DNA from: Didemnitutus sp041906465
Lineage (GTDB): Bacteria > Verrucomicrobiota > Verrucomicrobiia > Opitutales > Opitutaceae
Length of the DNA stretch: 64,000 nt
Direction of reading: 5' to 3'
Assembly (NCBI GenBank): GCA_041906465.1
Contig: JAYRJE010000001.1
Coordinates: forward strand, 372,001-436,000
The stretch's first letter is position 1. Every line of letters starts with the position of its first letter. This document shows, piece after piece, positions 8,791-17,573 of the stretch. The translations under genes and the position numbers were made by a program. Under the pieces are notes generated by a model that searched no databases, was not told where the DNA came from, and saw only the letters and a program-made list of their open reading frames with translations.

Positions 8791-10119
8791 ATGCCCGAAG
8801 AACTTCGTCTCGAAAAAATGTCCCTCGGCGCCGACATCAAGCCCACCGATCTCCGCGGCATCCTGAAATACGTTCCGCGTTACCAGGATCAGATTTTCGT
8901 TCTGGCCATCGACGGCGCCATCGTGGCCGACGAGAACTTCGGCAACATCCTCCTCGACGTCGCCGTGCTCCGCTCGCTCGGCATCAAAGTCGTGATCGTC
9001 CACGGCATCGGCCGCCAGATCGAGGAACTCTCCGTCTTGCGCAAAGTCGCCATCACCGATTCCGGCGGCACCGGGGTCACCGACGCCGCCACACTCGACC
9101 TCGCGATCCGCGCCGCCGGTCGCGTCACGCACCTGGTCCTCGAAGAACTGTCGCAGAACAACCTCAAGGCCGCCCTGACCAACGCTGTCCGCTCCGCCCC
9201 CCTCGGCATCCTGCGCGGCGTCGATCACCAATTCACCGGCCGCGTCGACCGCATCGACAAGGAGTTTCTCGTCCAGCTCATCAACTCCGGCGTCGTGCCC
9301 GTGGTGAATCCAATCGCGTTCGACCGCGACGGTCGACCGCTGCGCGTGAACTCCGACCTGCTCGCCGCCGAACTCGCCGAGTCGCTGCAGGCCACCAAGA
9401 TCATCTTCTTCACGCCCAATCGCGGCCTTGAGATCGATGGCGCGTTCAAGCAGCAGATCAACGTCGATACCGTGCGCGAGTTGCTCGCGAAGAGCCCCGA
9501 GTCGATCAACGAGGCGATGCGCTCAAAAGCCGCACACGCGGTGAAGGCCATCGAGACCGGCACGCCGCGGGTGCACCTGCTCGACGGCCGGATGATCGAC
9601 GGCCTCCTCACTGAAATCTTCTCCAACGAAGGCGTCGGCACGCTCATCCACGGCAACGAATACCAATCGATCCGCCTCGCGACGAAGCGCGACGTCCGCG
9701 CGATCTACAACCTCACACGCTCCGCCGTGAAACGCGAGGAGCTCGTCTTCCGCACCCAACAGGCCATCGAGAAGAACATCGATAACTTCTACGTCTTCGA
9801 GATCGACGAGAACATCATCGCCTGCGCCTCGGTCACGATCTACCCCGACCAGCCCGACCGCGCCGAGATCGGCTCCGTCTACGTGATGCCCTTCTACCAC
9901 CACCGCGGCGTCGGCCGGAAGATGATCGAGTTCGGCCTCAAGCTTGCGAAGGAACGCGGCGCGAAGACCGTCCTCGCGCTGTCCACGCAGGCATTCACCT
10001 TCTTCACCTCCGTCTGCGGCTTCGTCGAGGCCGACAAGGAGGCGCTGCCCGAATCGCGCCTCAAGGCCTACGAAGAAAGCGGCCGCAACTCGAAGATCCT
10101 GGTCAAGGAACTTGCCTGA
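8791..10119 (+). CDS. argA: Amino-acid N-acetyltransferase (N-acetylglutamate synthase)
   Basis: The 442-aa product combines an amino-acid-kinase fold (~1-290; FVLAIDGAIV, LGIKVVIVHGIGRQIEEL, SGVVPVVNPIAFD) with a C-terminal GNAT domain (~295-440; IACASVTIYP, GSVYVMPFYHHRGVGRKMIEFGL). This is the layout of E. coli ArgA (443 aa), which acetylates glutamate at the first step of arginine synthesis and is feedback-inhibited by arginine. In-frame ATGs at 8764 and 8818 are alternatives. 8791 matches the family length, while the AGGAG at 8758-8762 is too close to 8764 to serve it. No other arg genes are nearby. Confidence 0.92.
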   Translation: MPEELRLEKMSLGADIKPTDLRGILKYVPRYQDQIFVLAIDGAIVADENFGNILLDVAVLRSLGIKVVIVHGIGRQIEELSVLRKVAITDSGGTGVTDAATLDLAIRAAGRVTHLVLEELSQNNLKAALTNAVRSAPLGILRGVDHQFTGRVDRIDKEFLVQLINSGVVPVVNPIAFDRDGRPLRVNSDLLAAELAESLQATKIIFFTPNRGLEIDGAFKQQINVDTVRELLAKSPESINEAMRSKAAHAVKAIETGTPRVHLLDGRMIDGLLTEIFSNEGVGTLIHGNEYQSIRLATKRDVRAIYNLTRSAVKREELVFRTQQAIEKNIDNFYVFEIDENIIACASVTIYPDQPDRAEIGSVYVMPFYHHRGVGRKMIEFGLKLAKERGAKTVLALSTQAFTFFTSVCGFVEADKEALPESRLKAYEESGRNSKILVKELA

Positions 10120-10355
10120 TCCCGCCATTTGATCTGCGCCAGTCGACGGAAGTCGGCTGACGAGCCGGCCACCCGGTCACGCTCTCTCCCGTTCAGCCGC
10201 CCCCGGTCGGCAGCTCCCGATCGGCAGCTCCAATCACCGCGCACGGGCGGGTGCCATGTCGGTTGCAAGCTTGCGCGCCGCTTTTCGCTGCAATCGCGCA
10301 AGTCGCGCGCCCCGCCTCGCTACCAAGATCCGGCGACTCACCAACGCGCAAGCCG

Positions 10356-10691
10356 TCACCGCAGCGCCGAGAATCGCCCACCCGCCGCATCCACCTCTTC
10401 GCGCGAGGTCGCTCGCACCGTCAGCGACGCCACGGCCGATTCCGGAAACCCCGCCGCCAGCATCCGCTTCTTCAGCGCCGACACGAATCGCGCCTGCTCG
10501 GTGTCCGTGAAGATGCGCCGCTCCGATTTGCTTCGGAACACCAGCCAGACGAAAAAATCCTCCGCATCGCCGTCGCGCGGCGTGACGACTTCGTGGTCGA
10601 TCACCGGGCACGCCGAACCGATCTGTTCACGTTCGAGGGCGTCGAGGCATTCGCCCATCCGTCGCGCCCACTGGCCCGATGCCTGCGCCAT
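10356..10691 (-). CDS. Hypothetical protein (111 aa), possibly frameshifted at its 3' end
   Basis: The product (MAQASGQWARRMGECLDALEREQIGSACPV...) has credible protein composition up to ...SLTVRATSREEVDAAGG, then stops after RFSALR. In the next frame, directly after the same GG, the DNA reads WAILGAAVTACALVSRRILVARR and continues to a stop at 10234. That would supply a transmembrane helix and basic tail. A single-base slip in the G/C run near 10377-10387 would join them. The gene lies 12 nt downstream of the FKBP gene, probably in the same operon. The family is not recognised. Confidence 0.6.
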   Translation of the reverse strand: MAQASGQWARRMGECLDALEREQIGSACPVIDHEVVTPRDGDAEDFFVWLVFRSKSERRIFTDTEQARFVSALKKRMLAAGFPESAVASLTVRATSREEVDAAGGRFSALR

Positions 10692-10703
10692 CGTCGGACC
10701 GCG

Positions 10704-11414
10704 TCAGTTGATGCCCAACAACTCGATCTCGAAAATCAGCGCCGAACCCGGCGGAATCTTGCCCATCGGACGCGGACCGTAACCCAGCGCCGGCGGCAAG
10801 TAGATCTTGAACTTGTCGCCGACCGACATGAGCTGCAGCGCCTCGACCCAGCCCGGCACGAACTGCGTGAGCGGCATATCGATCGGCTGCCCGCGCTGGA
10901 CCGACGAGTCGAACACCGTCCCGTCGATCAACGTGCCGTGATAATGCACGCGCACCTTGTCGGTCGTCTTCGGTTTGGCGCCGCCGAAGCCTTTTTTGAG
11001 CACCTCGTATTGGAGTCCCGTGTTCGTGGTTTTCACGCCGGTGCGCGTCTTGTTCTTGGCGAGAAACTCGTTCGCTTTCTGAAGGTTTACCTTCCCCTGT
11101 GCCTCGATCTCGGCGACGACCTTCTTCTGGTGCTCCTCGAACGCCGCTTGAATCAACTTTTCGTCGATGCGGGTTTTCTGCCCGCCCGCGGCGTCCTGCA
11201 CCCCCGCGGCAAACGCAGCCTGATCGAGCTTCAGGCCGGGCTGACGGGCGACGTTCGAACCGATCTGGTATCCGATGCCATAGCTGACCCGCTGGTCAGC
11301 GGTTTCCAAGCCTTTGGCATTCTTCGCCTCGGCGGCCTTTTTATCGCCACAACCGGTGAGGGCCAGCGTGAGAGCGAGAGTCGAGACGGCGGTCGTCAGG
11401 AGACGTGTTTTCAT
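10704..11414 (-). CDS. FKBP-type peptidyl-prolyl cis-trans isomerase, lipoprotein
   Basis: The 236-aa product has a lipoprotein signal with a lipobox ending LALTGC (Cys22). A helical N-terminal region (~40-130, including QRVSYGIGYQIGSNV) resembles the dimerisation part of FkpA/Mip proteins. It is followed by a canonical FKBP domain: VRVHYHGTLIDGTVFDSS, VPGWVEALQLMSVGDKFKIYLPPALGYG, IPPGSALIFEIELLGI. These conserved residues predict an active, membrane-attached proline isomerase/chaperone of the periplasm. It is the first gene of a two-gene leftward unit. Confidence 0.93.
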   Translation of the reverse strand: MKTRLLTTAVSTLALTLALTGCGDKKAAEAKNAKGLETADQRVSYGIGYQIGSNVARQPGLKLDQAAFAAGVQDAAGGQKTRIDEKLIQAAFEEHQKKVVAEIEAQGKVNLQKANEFLAKNKTRTGVKTTNTGLQYEVLKKGFGGAKPKTTDKVRVHYHGTLIDGTVFDSSVQRGQPIDMPLTQFVPGWVEALQLMSVGDKFKIYLPPALGYGPRPMGKIPPGSALIFEIELLGIN

Positions 11415-11460
11415 GGGGAAAACCAGCGAAGCAGCCGGCCGCGCGAAGACAAGCCGCCGT

Positions 11461-12465
11461 TCACCGCGCCTCCGCCGGCAACAGCTCGAACGTCGCGACG
11501 TCCTTCACGGTGAGCGGTCGCTCGAGAAAGCCGAGGTCGGTGAGCAGCTTGATCTGCGTCTCCAAACGCGGGGCCGTGAGCTGGCCCATCTTCTCGCCGC
11601 GCGCCGGATCGCCGAGCACGAGCTGGTAGTCCTTCATCGCCTTGATGCTGTAAGCGAAAAACTCGTCCGGCAGGTCGGAACGCAACTCCTTGATCAGCGC
11701 GTTGCCGGGCGTCGGATCGCCGGTGAGATAGTCGGTCCAACCGCGCAGACTCGCGCGCACGAAGCGGCGCACCGCCTCGGGATTTTCGATGAGAAACGCT
11801 TCGCTCGTGAAGATCACGCGATAGGGCTCATACTCGCCCGGTCGCGCGATCAGCAACGCCCCCGCATCGGCGCCGCGCTGGCGCACGAAGAACGGCTCGT
11901 TCGTCACGAAGCATTGCTGGATGAACTTCTTGTCGTTCATGAACCGTCCGAGGTCGCCGATGAGCGGCTGGATGTTGAAGCTGATGCCGAGTTTCTTCTG
12001 CGCGACCTGCAGCCAGATCGAGCCGGCGCCGGCCATGATCGTCTTGCCGTCGAGGTCGCGCAGATCGCGGATCGGATTCTCGTTGTGATAAAGGATGCCC
12101 TGGGCATCGCGCTGCATCTCCGCGGCCACCATTTTGATCGGCACGCCGCGCCCGATCGCGACGATCGTGTCGTCGCCGTTCGTCATGCCGATTTGCGCGC
12201 GACCCGTGGCGACGCTCGCCATGACTTGCGCGTTCGGGCCGCCTTTCACGATTTCCACGTCGAGGCCTTCCTCGGCGTAATAACCTTTCGCGAGCGCCTG
12301 ATAGTAGCCGCCGTGCTCGGGCTGCGGGAACCAATCCGTCTGAAAACGGATTTTTATCCGTCCCTTCGCTCCGGGAGTGGCGCCGGAGGCGGATTCGTTT
12401 TTCTTGCTGCAACCGACGGTGAGGCCGACCGCGAGCAGCGCGAGGAGAAGCGTGGAGAGGCGCAT
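11461..12465 (-). CDS. ABC transporter substrate-binding lipoprotein (NMT1/SsuA-like)
   Basis: The 334-aa product begins with a lipoprotein signal (LLLALLAVGLTVGC, Cys19). The mature part follows the NMT1/SsuA/TauA pattern: KIRFQTDWFPQPEHGGYYQALAKGYYAEEGLDVEIVKGGPN, then ...GRAQIGMTNGDDTIVAIGRGVPIKMVAA and LDGKTIMAG. Such proteins bind pyrimidine precursors, sulfonates, nitrate or similar small molecules; the ligand cannot be read from sequence. The start at 12465 is right after the permease stop (2-nt gap). It is the last gene of the operon ATPase-permease-binding protein. Confidence 0.9.
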   Translation of the reverse strand: MRLSTLLLALLAVGLTVGCSKKNESASGATPGAKGRIKIRFQTDWFPQPEHGGYYQALAKGYYAEEGLDVEIVKGGPNAQVMASVATGRAQIGMTNGDDTIVAIGRGVPIKMVAAEMQRDAQGILYHNENPIRDLRDLDGKTIMAGAGSIWLQVAQKKLGISFNIQPLIGDLGRFMNDKKFIQQCFVTNEPFFVRQRGADAGALLIARPGEYEPYRVIFTSEAFLIENPEAVRRFVRASLRGWTDYLTGDPTPGNALIKELRSDLPDEFFAYSIKAMKDYQLVLGDPARGEKMGQLTAPRLETQIKLLTDLGFLERPLTVKDVATFELLPAEAR

Positions 12466-12467
12466 GG

Positions 12468-13262
12468 TTAGTGATCGTGACGTTCGAAAGACTCGTGCCA
12501 GTGGCGCAGCAGCAGCCAGTTCAGGAGCGATACCGCCGCCACGAACGCAAATCCAAGCAGGCAGCTCGTGAGCGCCGTCGCGAAGAGCGCCGGAATCTTG
12601 ATCTGTGTGTTGTAGCTGTAGACGAGAAAACCGAGCCCGCCCGTGCCGCCGGAGGCGTTGCCGACGAGGTATTCGCCAAAAATGGCGCCGACGGGCGCGA
12701 GCGCCGCGGCGATCTTCAGACCGGTAAGGAAGTGCGGCATCGCCGTCGGCATGCGCAGATGCCACAGTTCCTGCCAGCGGCTCGCGTTGCACATGCGAAA
12801 GAGCGCCACGTGGTTCAAATCGGCCGAGAGCAGACCCTGCGTCGTGTTCGCCACAATCGGGAAAAACGAGATCAGCCACGTCACGGTGATGATGCCCGGT
12901 TTGCCGACGCCGATCCACAACTGGATGATCGGCGCGAGCACGATCACCGGCGTCATCTGCAGCACCAGCAGCCACGGATACAGCGCCGCGTGCAATCGTC
13001 GCGACAGCGCCAGCACCAGCGCCATCAGGATCGCCGTCAGCGTCGCCAGCGCGAAGCCCCCGAAGGCGCCCTGCGCCGTATTCCACACCGCGGGCAGCAG
13101 CCGACCATTCTCGCGGATCGCCGCGGCGAAAATCTGCCCCGGTGTCGGCACCAGCCAGTCGCTCGCACCGGACGCGCGCTTCACGAGCAACCACAGGCCA
13201 ACGAACACCAGGCCCGAAACCACCGGCAACAACCACGCGAGCAGCGGCGACGTTTTTTTCAT
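12468..13262 (-). CDS. ABC transporter permease (SsuC/TauC/ThiX type)
   Basis: The 264-aa inner-membrane protein has about six hydrophobic segments and a permease coupling loop (MCNASRWQELWHLRMPTAMPHFLTGLKIAAALAPVGAIFGEYL), the EAA region that contacts the ATPase. Overlap of 4 nt (ATGA) with the ATPase gene and a 2-nt gap to the binding-protein gene show one operon. It forms the channel for the ligand delivered by the lipoprotein. Confidence 0.92.
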   Translation of the reverse strand: MKKTSPLLAWLLPVVSGLVFVGLWLLVKRASGASDWLVPTPGQIFAAAIRENGRLLPAVWNTAQGAFGGFALATLTAILMALVLALSRRLHAALYPWLLVLQMTPVIVLAPIIQLWIGVGKPGIITVTWLISFFPIVANTTQGLLSADLNHVALFRMCNASRWQELWHLRMPTAMPHFLTGLKIAAALAPVGAIFGEYLVGNASGGTGGLGFLVYSYNTQIKIPALFATALTSCLLGFAFVAAVSLLNWLLLRHWHESFERHDH

Positions 13263-14035
13263 GTGCCCACCGCCTCCTCGACCTCGTGCAACACGCGCGA
13301 CACCTCGACGACCTTCGCTGCGAACTCCGGGGTCTCGCGCAATTGGCTGCGGCGCGGATACTCGAACTCCACCGTCAACTCGCGATGCACCCGCCCCGGA
13401 TGCGCCGCCATCACGACGATGCGATTCGAGAGAAAAACCGCTTCCGCGACCGAGTGCGTCACGAACACCGCCGTGAACGGCGACTCCGCGCGCAACGCCA
13501 GCAGTTCCTCGTTCAACCGGTGGCGGGTCATTTCATCGAGCGCGCCGAACGGCTCGTCGAGCAACATCAACTCCGGCGCCAGCGTCAGCGCCCGCGCAAT
13601 CGACACGCGCATCTTCATGCCACCCGAAAGCTGCCGCGGATAATAATCCCGCACCTTGGCCAGTCCGACGAGTTCGAGGAATTTCTCCGCCTGCGCCGCA
13701 CGCTCCGCCGCGGGCGCCCGGCGCAATTGCAGCGGAATTTCGACGTTCTGCCGCGCGGTCAGCCACGGCAGGAGCGTCGCATCCTGAAAAATGAACACCT
13801 GCTGGTCGCGCGCCTGCCGCGGCGCCTTGCCGAGCACGCTCACCTCGCCCGCCGTCGCCGGACTCAGGCCAGAGATGAGTTTCAGCACCGTCGATTTTCC
13901 ACAGCCGCTCGGACCGATCAGACTCACAAAATCGCCCCGCTCGAGAGTGAGATCGACGTCATCGAGCACGACCGGACCATCGCCGTAGCGCTTGCGGACC
14001 GAGCCGAGTTTGACGATGGGCGCGGAGACGTCCAT
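13259..14035 (-). CDS. ABC transporter ATP-binding protein (SsuB/TauB type)
   Basis: The 258-aa product has Walker A GPSGCGKST, Q-loop FIFQDATLLPWLT, signature LSGGMKMR, Walker B LMLLDEPFGALD and the H-loop VTHSVAEAVFLS. The start at 14035 (MDVSAPIVKLGSVRKRYGDGPVVLDDVDL) is family-like; the frame extending to 14125 runs into the divergent amidase gene. It is the first gene of the importer operon. Only 11 nt separate its start from that of the amidase. Confidence 0.93.
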   Translation of the reverse strand: MDVSAPIVKLGSVRKRYGDGPVVLDDVDLTLERGDFVSLIGPSGCGKSTVLKLISGLSPATAGEVSVLGKAPRQARDQQVFIFQDATLLPWLTARQNVEIPLQLRRAPAAERAAQAEKFLELVGLAKVRDYYPRQLSGGMKMRVSIARALTLAPELMLLDEPFGALDEMTRHRLNEELLALRAESPFTAVFVTHSVAEAVFLSNRIVVMAAHPGRVHRELTVEFEYPRRSQLRETPEFAAKVVEVSRVLHEVEEAVGT

Positions 14036-14046
14036 GAAAGCGCCCA

Positions 14047-15333
14047 GTGGATACAACCGCCCGCAAAACGCCAGTTCCTTTGCCCTTCGATGACTGGCAA
14101 GCGATGCCGCCCGAGCGCGCCGCACGCGAGGTCACGGCGCGGTTGGACGCTCTTCCCGCCCCGCTCCGCTCCGCTGCGCTCGCGTGGACCCGTTCGGAAG
14201 CGGAACTCGCGGTTGATCTCGCTCGCACCACCGGACCGCTCCGCGGCCTCCCCTATCTCGCGAAGGACTTGTTCGACGTGGCCTCCGCGCCGACGCGCGC
14301 CGGGTCGGCGTTTCTCGCCGACGTGCGACCGACGCCTGGCGACAGCGCCCTTGTGCGGCGGCTGCGCGAACTCGGCGCCGGGCTCGCCGGCAAAACGCAC
14401 ATGGTCGAGTTCGCCGCCGGTCTCACCGGCGAAAATCGCACCTACGGCGATTGCCCCCACCCGCATTTCCCCGACCGCCTCGCCGGGGGATCGAGCAGCG
14501 GTTCCGCCGCGCTCGTGGCCGCGGGCGTCACGCCGTTCGCGCTCGGCTCGGATACCGGCGGCTCGGTGCGCGTGCCGGCCGCGTTCTGCAGCCTGTTTGG
14601 CTTTCGACTCACGCCTGGCGATCAATTTATACGCGACGCCTTTCCGCTCTCCCCGACCTGCGACACCGCCGGCTGGTTCACCGCGAACGCGCAGGATCTG
14701 CTCACGTTGAATCGCGCCCTCCTCGGACCCGCGGCGCACGCCGCACGCGAGCCGCGCGGCGTGTTTTTTCGTGCCCGCGACCTGATCGGAACCGTCGACG
14801 CCGAACTCGACGAGGCATGCGCTCGCTCCGCCGCACGCTTTGCCGCGGCAGCCGACGCCACCCCGCGCCAGACCCGCCTCACCGCTTGGGCGCAAGCCGT
14901 CGACGCCTACACCACCGTCGTCACGCACGAGGCCTTCCGAATCCACGAGCGCTGGCTCGAACCGTTCCGCGACCGCTACGATCCCGGCATCTGGCAGCGC
15001 TTCGTGCACGCCGGCAAAACCACGCCCGCGCAACTCGACGACGCCCGCGCGATCTTCGCGACCGTTCGGGCCAACTTCGCCGCGCTCTTCCGTGAGCATG
15101 ATTTCCTGGTGATGCCCTGCGCTCCCGTGCCGGCGCTCACCAAAGCGCAATGCACCCTGGAAAGCCGGCGCGCGATCCTCACCTTCACGGCGCCAGCATC
15201 GCTCGCCGGCCTGCCGGTGCTGACGCTTCCCGTGCCGCTCCCGAACGGCCTCACCGGCGGTCTGCAGGTGATCGCGCCGCGCGTCGACAGCCCCGTCTTT
15301 GAGTGGGTGCTAGGACGCGCGACCGAAATGTGA
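14047..15333 (+). CDS. Amidase signature family hydrolase
   Basis: The 428-aa product has the complete Ser-cisSer-Lys triad: Lys73 in YLAKDLF, cis-Ser149 in GGSSSGS and nucleophile Ser173 in GSDTGGSVRVP, with the usual spacing. It should hydrolyse an amide; the substrate is unknown. A later ATG at 14104 would leave room for a promoter against the divergent ABC gene and may be the true start. Its end overlaps the convergent amidohydrolase by 24 nt. Next to an importer and a purine permease, a role in scavenging amides or ring-opened nucleobases is possible but inferred. Confidence 0.9.
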   Translation: MDTTARKTPVPLPFDDWQAMPPERAAREVTARLDALPAPLRSAALAWTRSEAELAVDLARTTGPLRGLPYLAKDLFDVASAPTRAGSAFLADVRPTPGDSALVRRLRELGAGLAGKTHMVEFAAGLTGENRTYGDCPHPHFPDRLAGGSSSGSAALVAAGVTPFALGSDTGGSVRVPAAFCSLFGFRLTPGDQFIRDAFPLSPTCDTAGWFTANAQDLLTLNRALLGPAAHAAREPRGVFFRARDLIGTVDAELDEACARSAARFAAAADATPRQTRLTAWAQAVDAYTTVVTHEAFRIHERWLEPFRDRYDPGIWQRFVHAGKTTPAQLDDARAIFATVRANFAALFREHDFLVMPCAPVPALTKAQCTLESRRAILTFTAPASLAGLPVLTLPVPLPNGLTGGLQVIAPRVDSPVFEWVLGRATEM

Positions 15334-16179
15334 CGCCGCATTTCCGCCGAGCATCGCGGCACGCGCCTCCAGCGGAACGTGCTCGCGGGCTTCTTGGACA
15401 AAAGCGTTGAGCCCGGTCGCGTCGTCGCTCTTCGGAAAAAGCCGCAGCGGATAATCCGAGCCGAACAACAATCGCTCCCCGCCCACCGCGGCGATCGCGC
15501 GCTGCCATGCCGACGCGTCGTAGAGCAACGGCGAGGCGGCGGTGTCGAACCAGACGTTCGTGAACGCGCGGCTCGTCGCGTCGAACGCCAAGCCGCCACC
15601 CCAATGCGCGAGCACGAATCGAGTATGCGGAAAATCGCGCGCCCAACGCGTGAAGTCCGTCAGCGGCGTGTGCACCCAGCCGTCGAAGCGTTTGCTCGCC
15701 GGGTCGGTCACGTGGAGATTCACCGGCAATCCGAGTTCACCCGCCGCGCGCAGTAGTTCACTGACCCGCGCATCGTCGACCGCGAAGCCCTGCGAGTGCG
15801 GCGAGAGCTCTCCCACCCCGACAAACCCGCGCTCCTTCGCGCGCCTCAGCTCCGCCAAATCGTCCGGGTGCACCGCCGCGCACGCCGCGAGCCGATCCGG
15901 GTGCGCGTGCACGCATTGTTCATAGAAACGATTCTGCGCCGCGCACGTCGCCGGTCTTTCCCAATACCAACCGAGCAACACGGCGCGTTCGATGCCCGCC
16001 GCGTCGAGGTCGCGGAGCAGTTCGTCGACGCTCGGAAACAACTGCACCGGTGCGCCGTCCTTGCGGCGTCGCGTGCAGAGCCGCGTCCAGTGCGCCTCGC
16101 CGCACGCCGCCGCCCACACCGCCGGGTCGGCCACGACTTCGGGCGGATAAAGGTGCACGTGCGCGTCGATGGTCGGCAT
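15310..16179 (-). CDS. Amidohydrolase family 2 (TIM-barrel) protein
   Basis: The 289-aa product starts MPTIDAHVHLYPPE, the metal-binding HxH of amidohydrolase family 2. It also contains LPVNLHVTDP and FVLAHWGGG (further His ligands) and the C-terminal LLFGSDYPLR Asp motif. Members are decarboxylases or hydrolases of cyclic and aromatic acids; the substrate is unknown. It converges on the amidase with a 24-nt overlap and is divergent from the purine permease (59-nt gap). Confidence 0.9.
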   Translation of the reverse strand: MPTIDAHVHLYPPEVVADPAVWAAACGEAHWTRLCTRRRKDGAPVQLFPSVDELLRDLDAAGIERAVLLGWYWERPATCAAQNRFYEQCVHAHPDRLAACAAVHPDDLAELRRAKERGFVGVGELSPHSQGFAVDDARVSELLRAAGELGLPVNLHVTDPASKRFDGWVHTPLTDFTRWARDFPHTRFVLAHWGGGLAFDATSRAFTNVWFDTAASPLLYDASAWQRAIAAVGGERLLFGSDYPLRLFPKSDDATGLNAFVQEAREHVPLEARAAMLGGNAASHFGRAS

Positions 16180-16238
16180 AAAAACCGGCTGGTTCTCTAG
16201 CCGCCGACCTGCACTCTCGGAAAGCTCATTCTGTTCTC

Positions 16239-17573
16239 ATGCTCGCTCGCTTTTTCCAATTCGACCGCCACGGCACGACCGCCGGCCGCGAAGTCCAGGC
16301 CGGTTTCACGACCTTCGCCGCGATGGCCTACATCCTCGCGGTGAATCCCGCGATCCTCGCCGCGGCCGGCATGCCGCGCGATGGGCTCGTCACCGTGACC
16401 GCACTCGCGGCCGCCGCGAGCACGCTGATCATGGGACTGTTCACGAACTTTCCGCTCGCGCTCGCGCCGGGCATGGGAATCAACGCCTACTTCGCGTTCA
16501 CCGTGTGCCTCGGCCTCGGCGTGCCGTGGCAATCCGCGCTCGGCCTCGTGTTCATCAACGGCTTCGCGTTCCTCGCGCTCTCCGTCTCGGGCATCCGGGA
16601 AAAGATCATCAACATCATCCCGTTCCAGCTGAAGATGGCCATCACGTGCGGCGTGGGACTCTTCATTGCGTTCATCGGCCTGCAAAAAGGCGGCCTCGTC
16701 GTGGCCGACGCCAACACGCTGCTCACGCACGGTAATCTCGGTTCGCCCTCCGTGCTGCTGTTCTTCGCGGGCCTGCTGCTCACGATCATCCTCGTCACGC
16801 GCAACGTCCCGGGCGCGATCATCCTCTCGATCATCGGCATCACGCTCGCCGGCCTCGTCATCCCCGACGGCAAGGGCGGACACCTGACCAACTGGCCTGA
16901 CCACGTCGTGTCGCTGCCGGCGTCGATGGGCGACACGTTCCTCAAGCTCAACTTCGACTACTTTGCGCAGGACCCGGTCAAGGCCACCACGGTCGTCCTC
17001 ACGCTGCTGCTCATCGCGCTCTTCGACAACATCGGCACGCTCGTCGGTGTGGCGCAACGTGCGGGCCTGCTCGACTCCGAGGGCAAACTGCCCGGTGCCG
17101 GCAAGGCGCTCGTCTCCGACTCCATCGGCGTCATCCTTTCGTCGCTCTTCGGCACCTCGAACGTCGTCAGCTACGTTGAGTCCGCTTCGGGCGTCGCCGC
17201 GGGCGGCCGCACCGGACTCGTGAGCGTGACCGTCGCGGTGCTGTTCCTCGGCGCGTTGTTCTTCACGCCGCTAATTCTAGCCGTGCCGGCCGTCGCCACG
17301 GCGCCGGCTCTCGTGGTGGTGGGCATCTTCATGTTCCAATCGGTGACCGAGCTAAACCTGAAGGATTTTCACGAAGCCGCGCCGGCGTTCCTGATTATCC
17401 TCGGCACGCCGCTGACGTTCAGCATCGCGGAAGGCATCGGCCTCGGTCTGCTCGCGTTCGCACTCGTGTATCTCTTCACCGGCCGTGGGAGGAACGTCTC
17501 CTGGCTGATCTACGTGCTCGCCGCGATTTTCGGCGCGCACCTGTTCCGCGACTTGTTCGCGCGGTTTTTCTAA
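16239..17573 (+). CDS. NCS2-family purine permease (AzgA type)
   Basis: The 444-aa inner-membrane transporter has the AzgA-type start (FFQFDRHGTTAGREVQAGFTTFAAMAYILAVNPAIL) and the conserved helix motifs ALAPGMGINAYFAF, LLIALFDNIGTLVGVA and SYVESASGVAAGGRTGL. The last corresponds to the substrate-binding helix of adenine/guanine/hypoxanthine carriers. Proton-coupled purine uptake is predicted. hpt, which salvages hypoxanthine/guanine, lies 21 kb away. Its stop overlaps the convergent universal stress gene by 4 nt. Confidence 0.93.
   Translation: MLARFFQFDRHGTTAGREVQAGFTTFAAMAYILAVNPAILAAAGMPRDGLVTVTALAAAASTLIMGLFTNFPLALAPGMGINAYFAFTVCLGLGVPWQSALGLVFINGFAFLALSVSGIREKIINIIPFQLKMAITCGVGLFIAFIGLQKGGLVVADANTLLTHGNLGSPSVLLFFAGLLLTIILVTRNVPGAIILSIIGITLAGLVIPDGKGGHLTNWPDHVVSLPASMGDTFLKLNFDYFAQDPVKATTVVLTLLLIALFDNIGTLVGVAQRAGLLDSEGKLPGAGKALVSDSIGVILSSLFGTSNVVSYVESASGVAAGGRTGLVSVTVAVLFLGALFFTPLILAVPAVATAPALVVVGIFMFQSVTELNLKDFHEAAPAFLIILGTPLTFSIAEGIGLGLLAFALVYLFTGRGRNVSWLIYVLAAIFGAHLFRDLFARFF

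Noticed and set aside
10120..10233. Small gene or structured RNA after argA
   Set aside because: Only a short direct repeat (TCGGCAGCTCC twice) is visible. Frames here have no protein-like composition and no terminator hairpin is clear.
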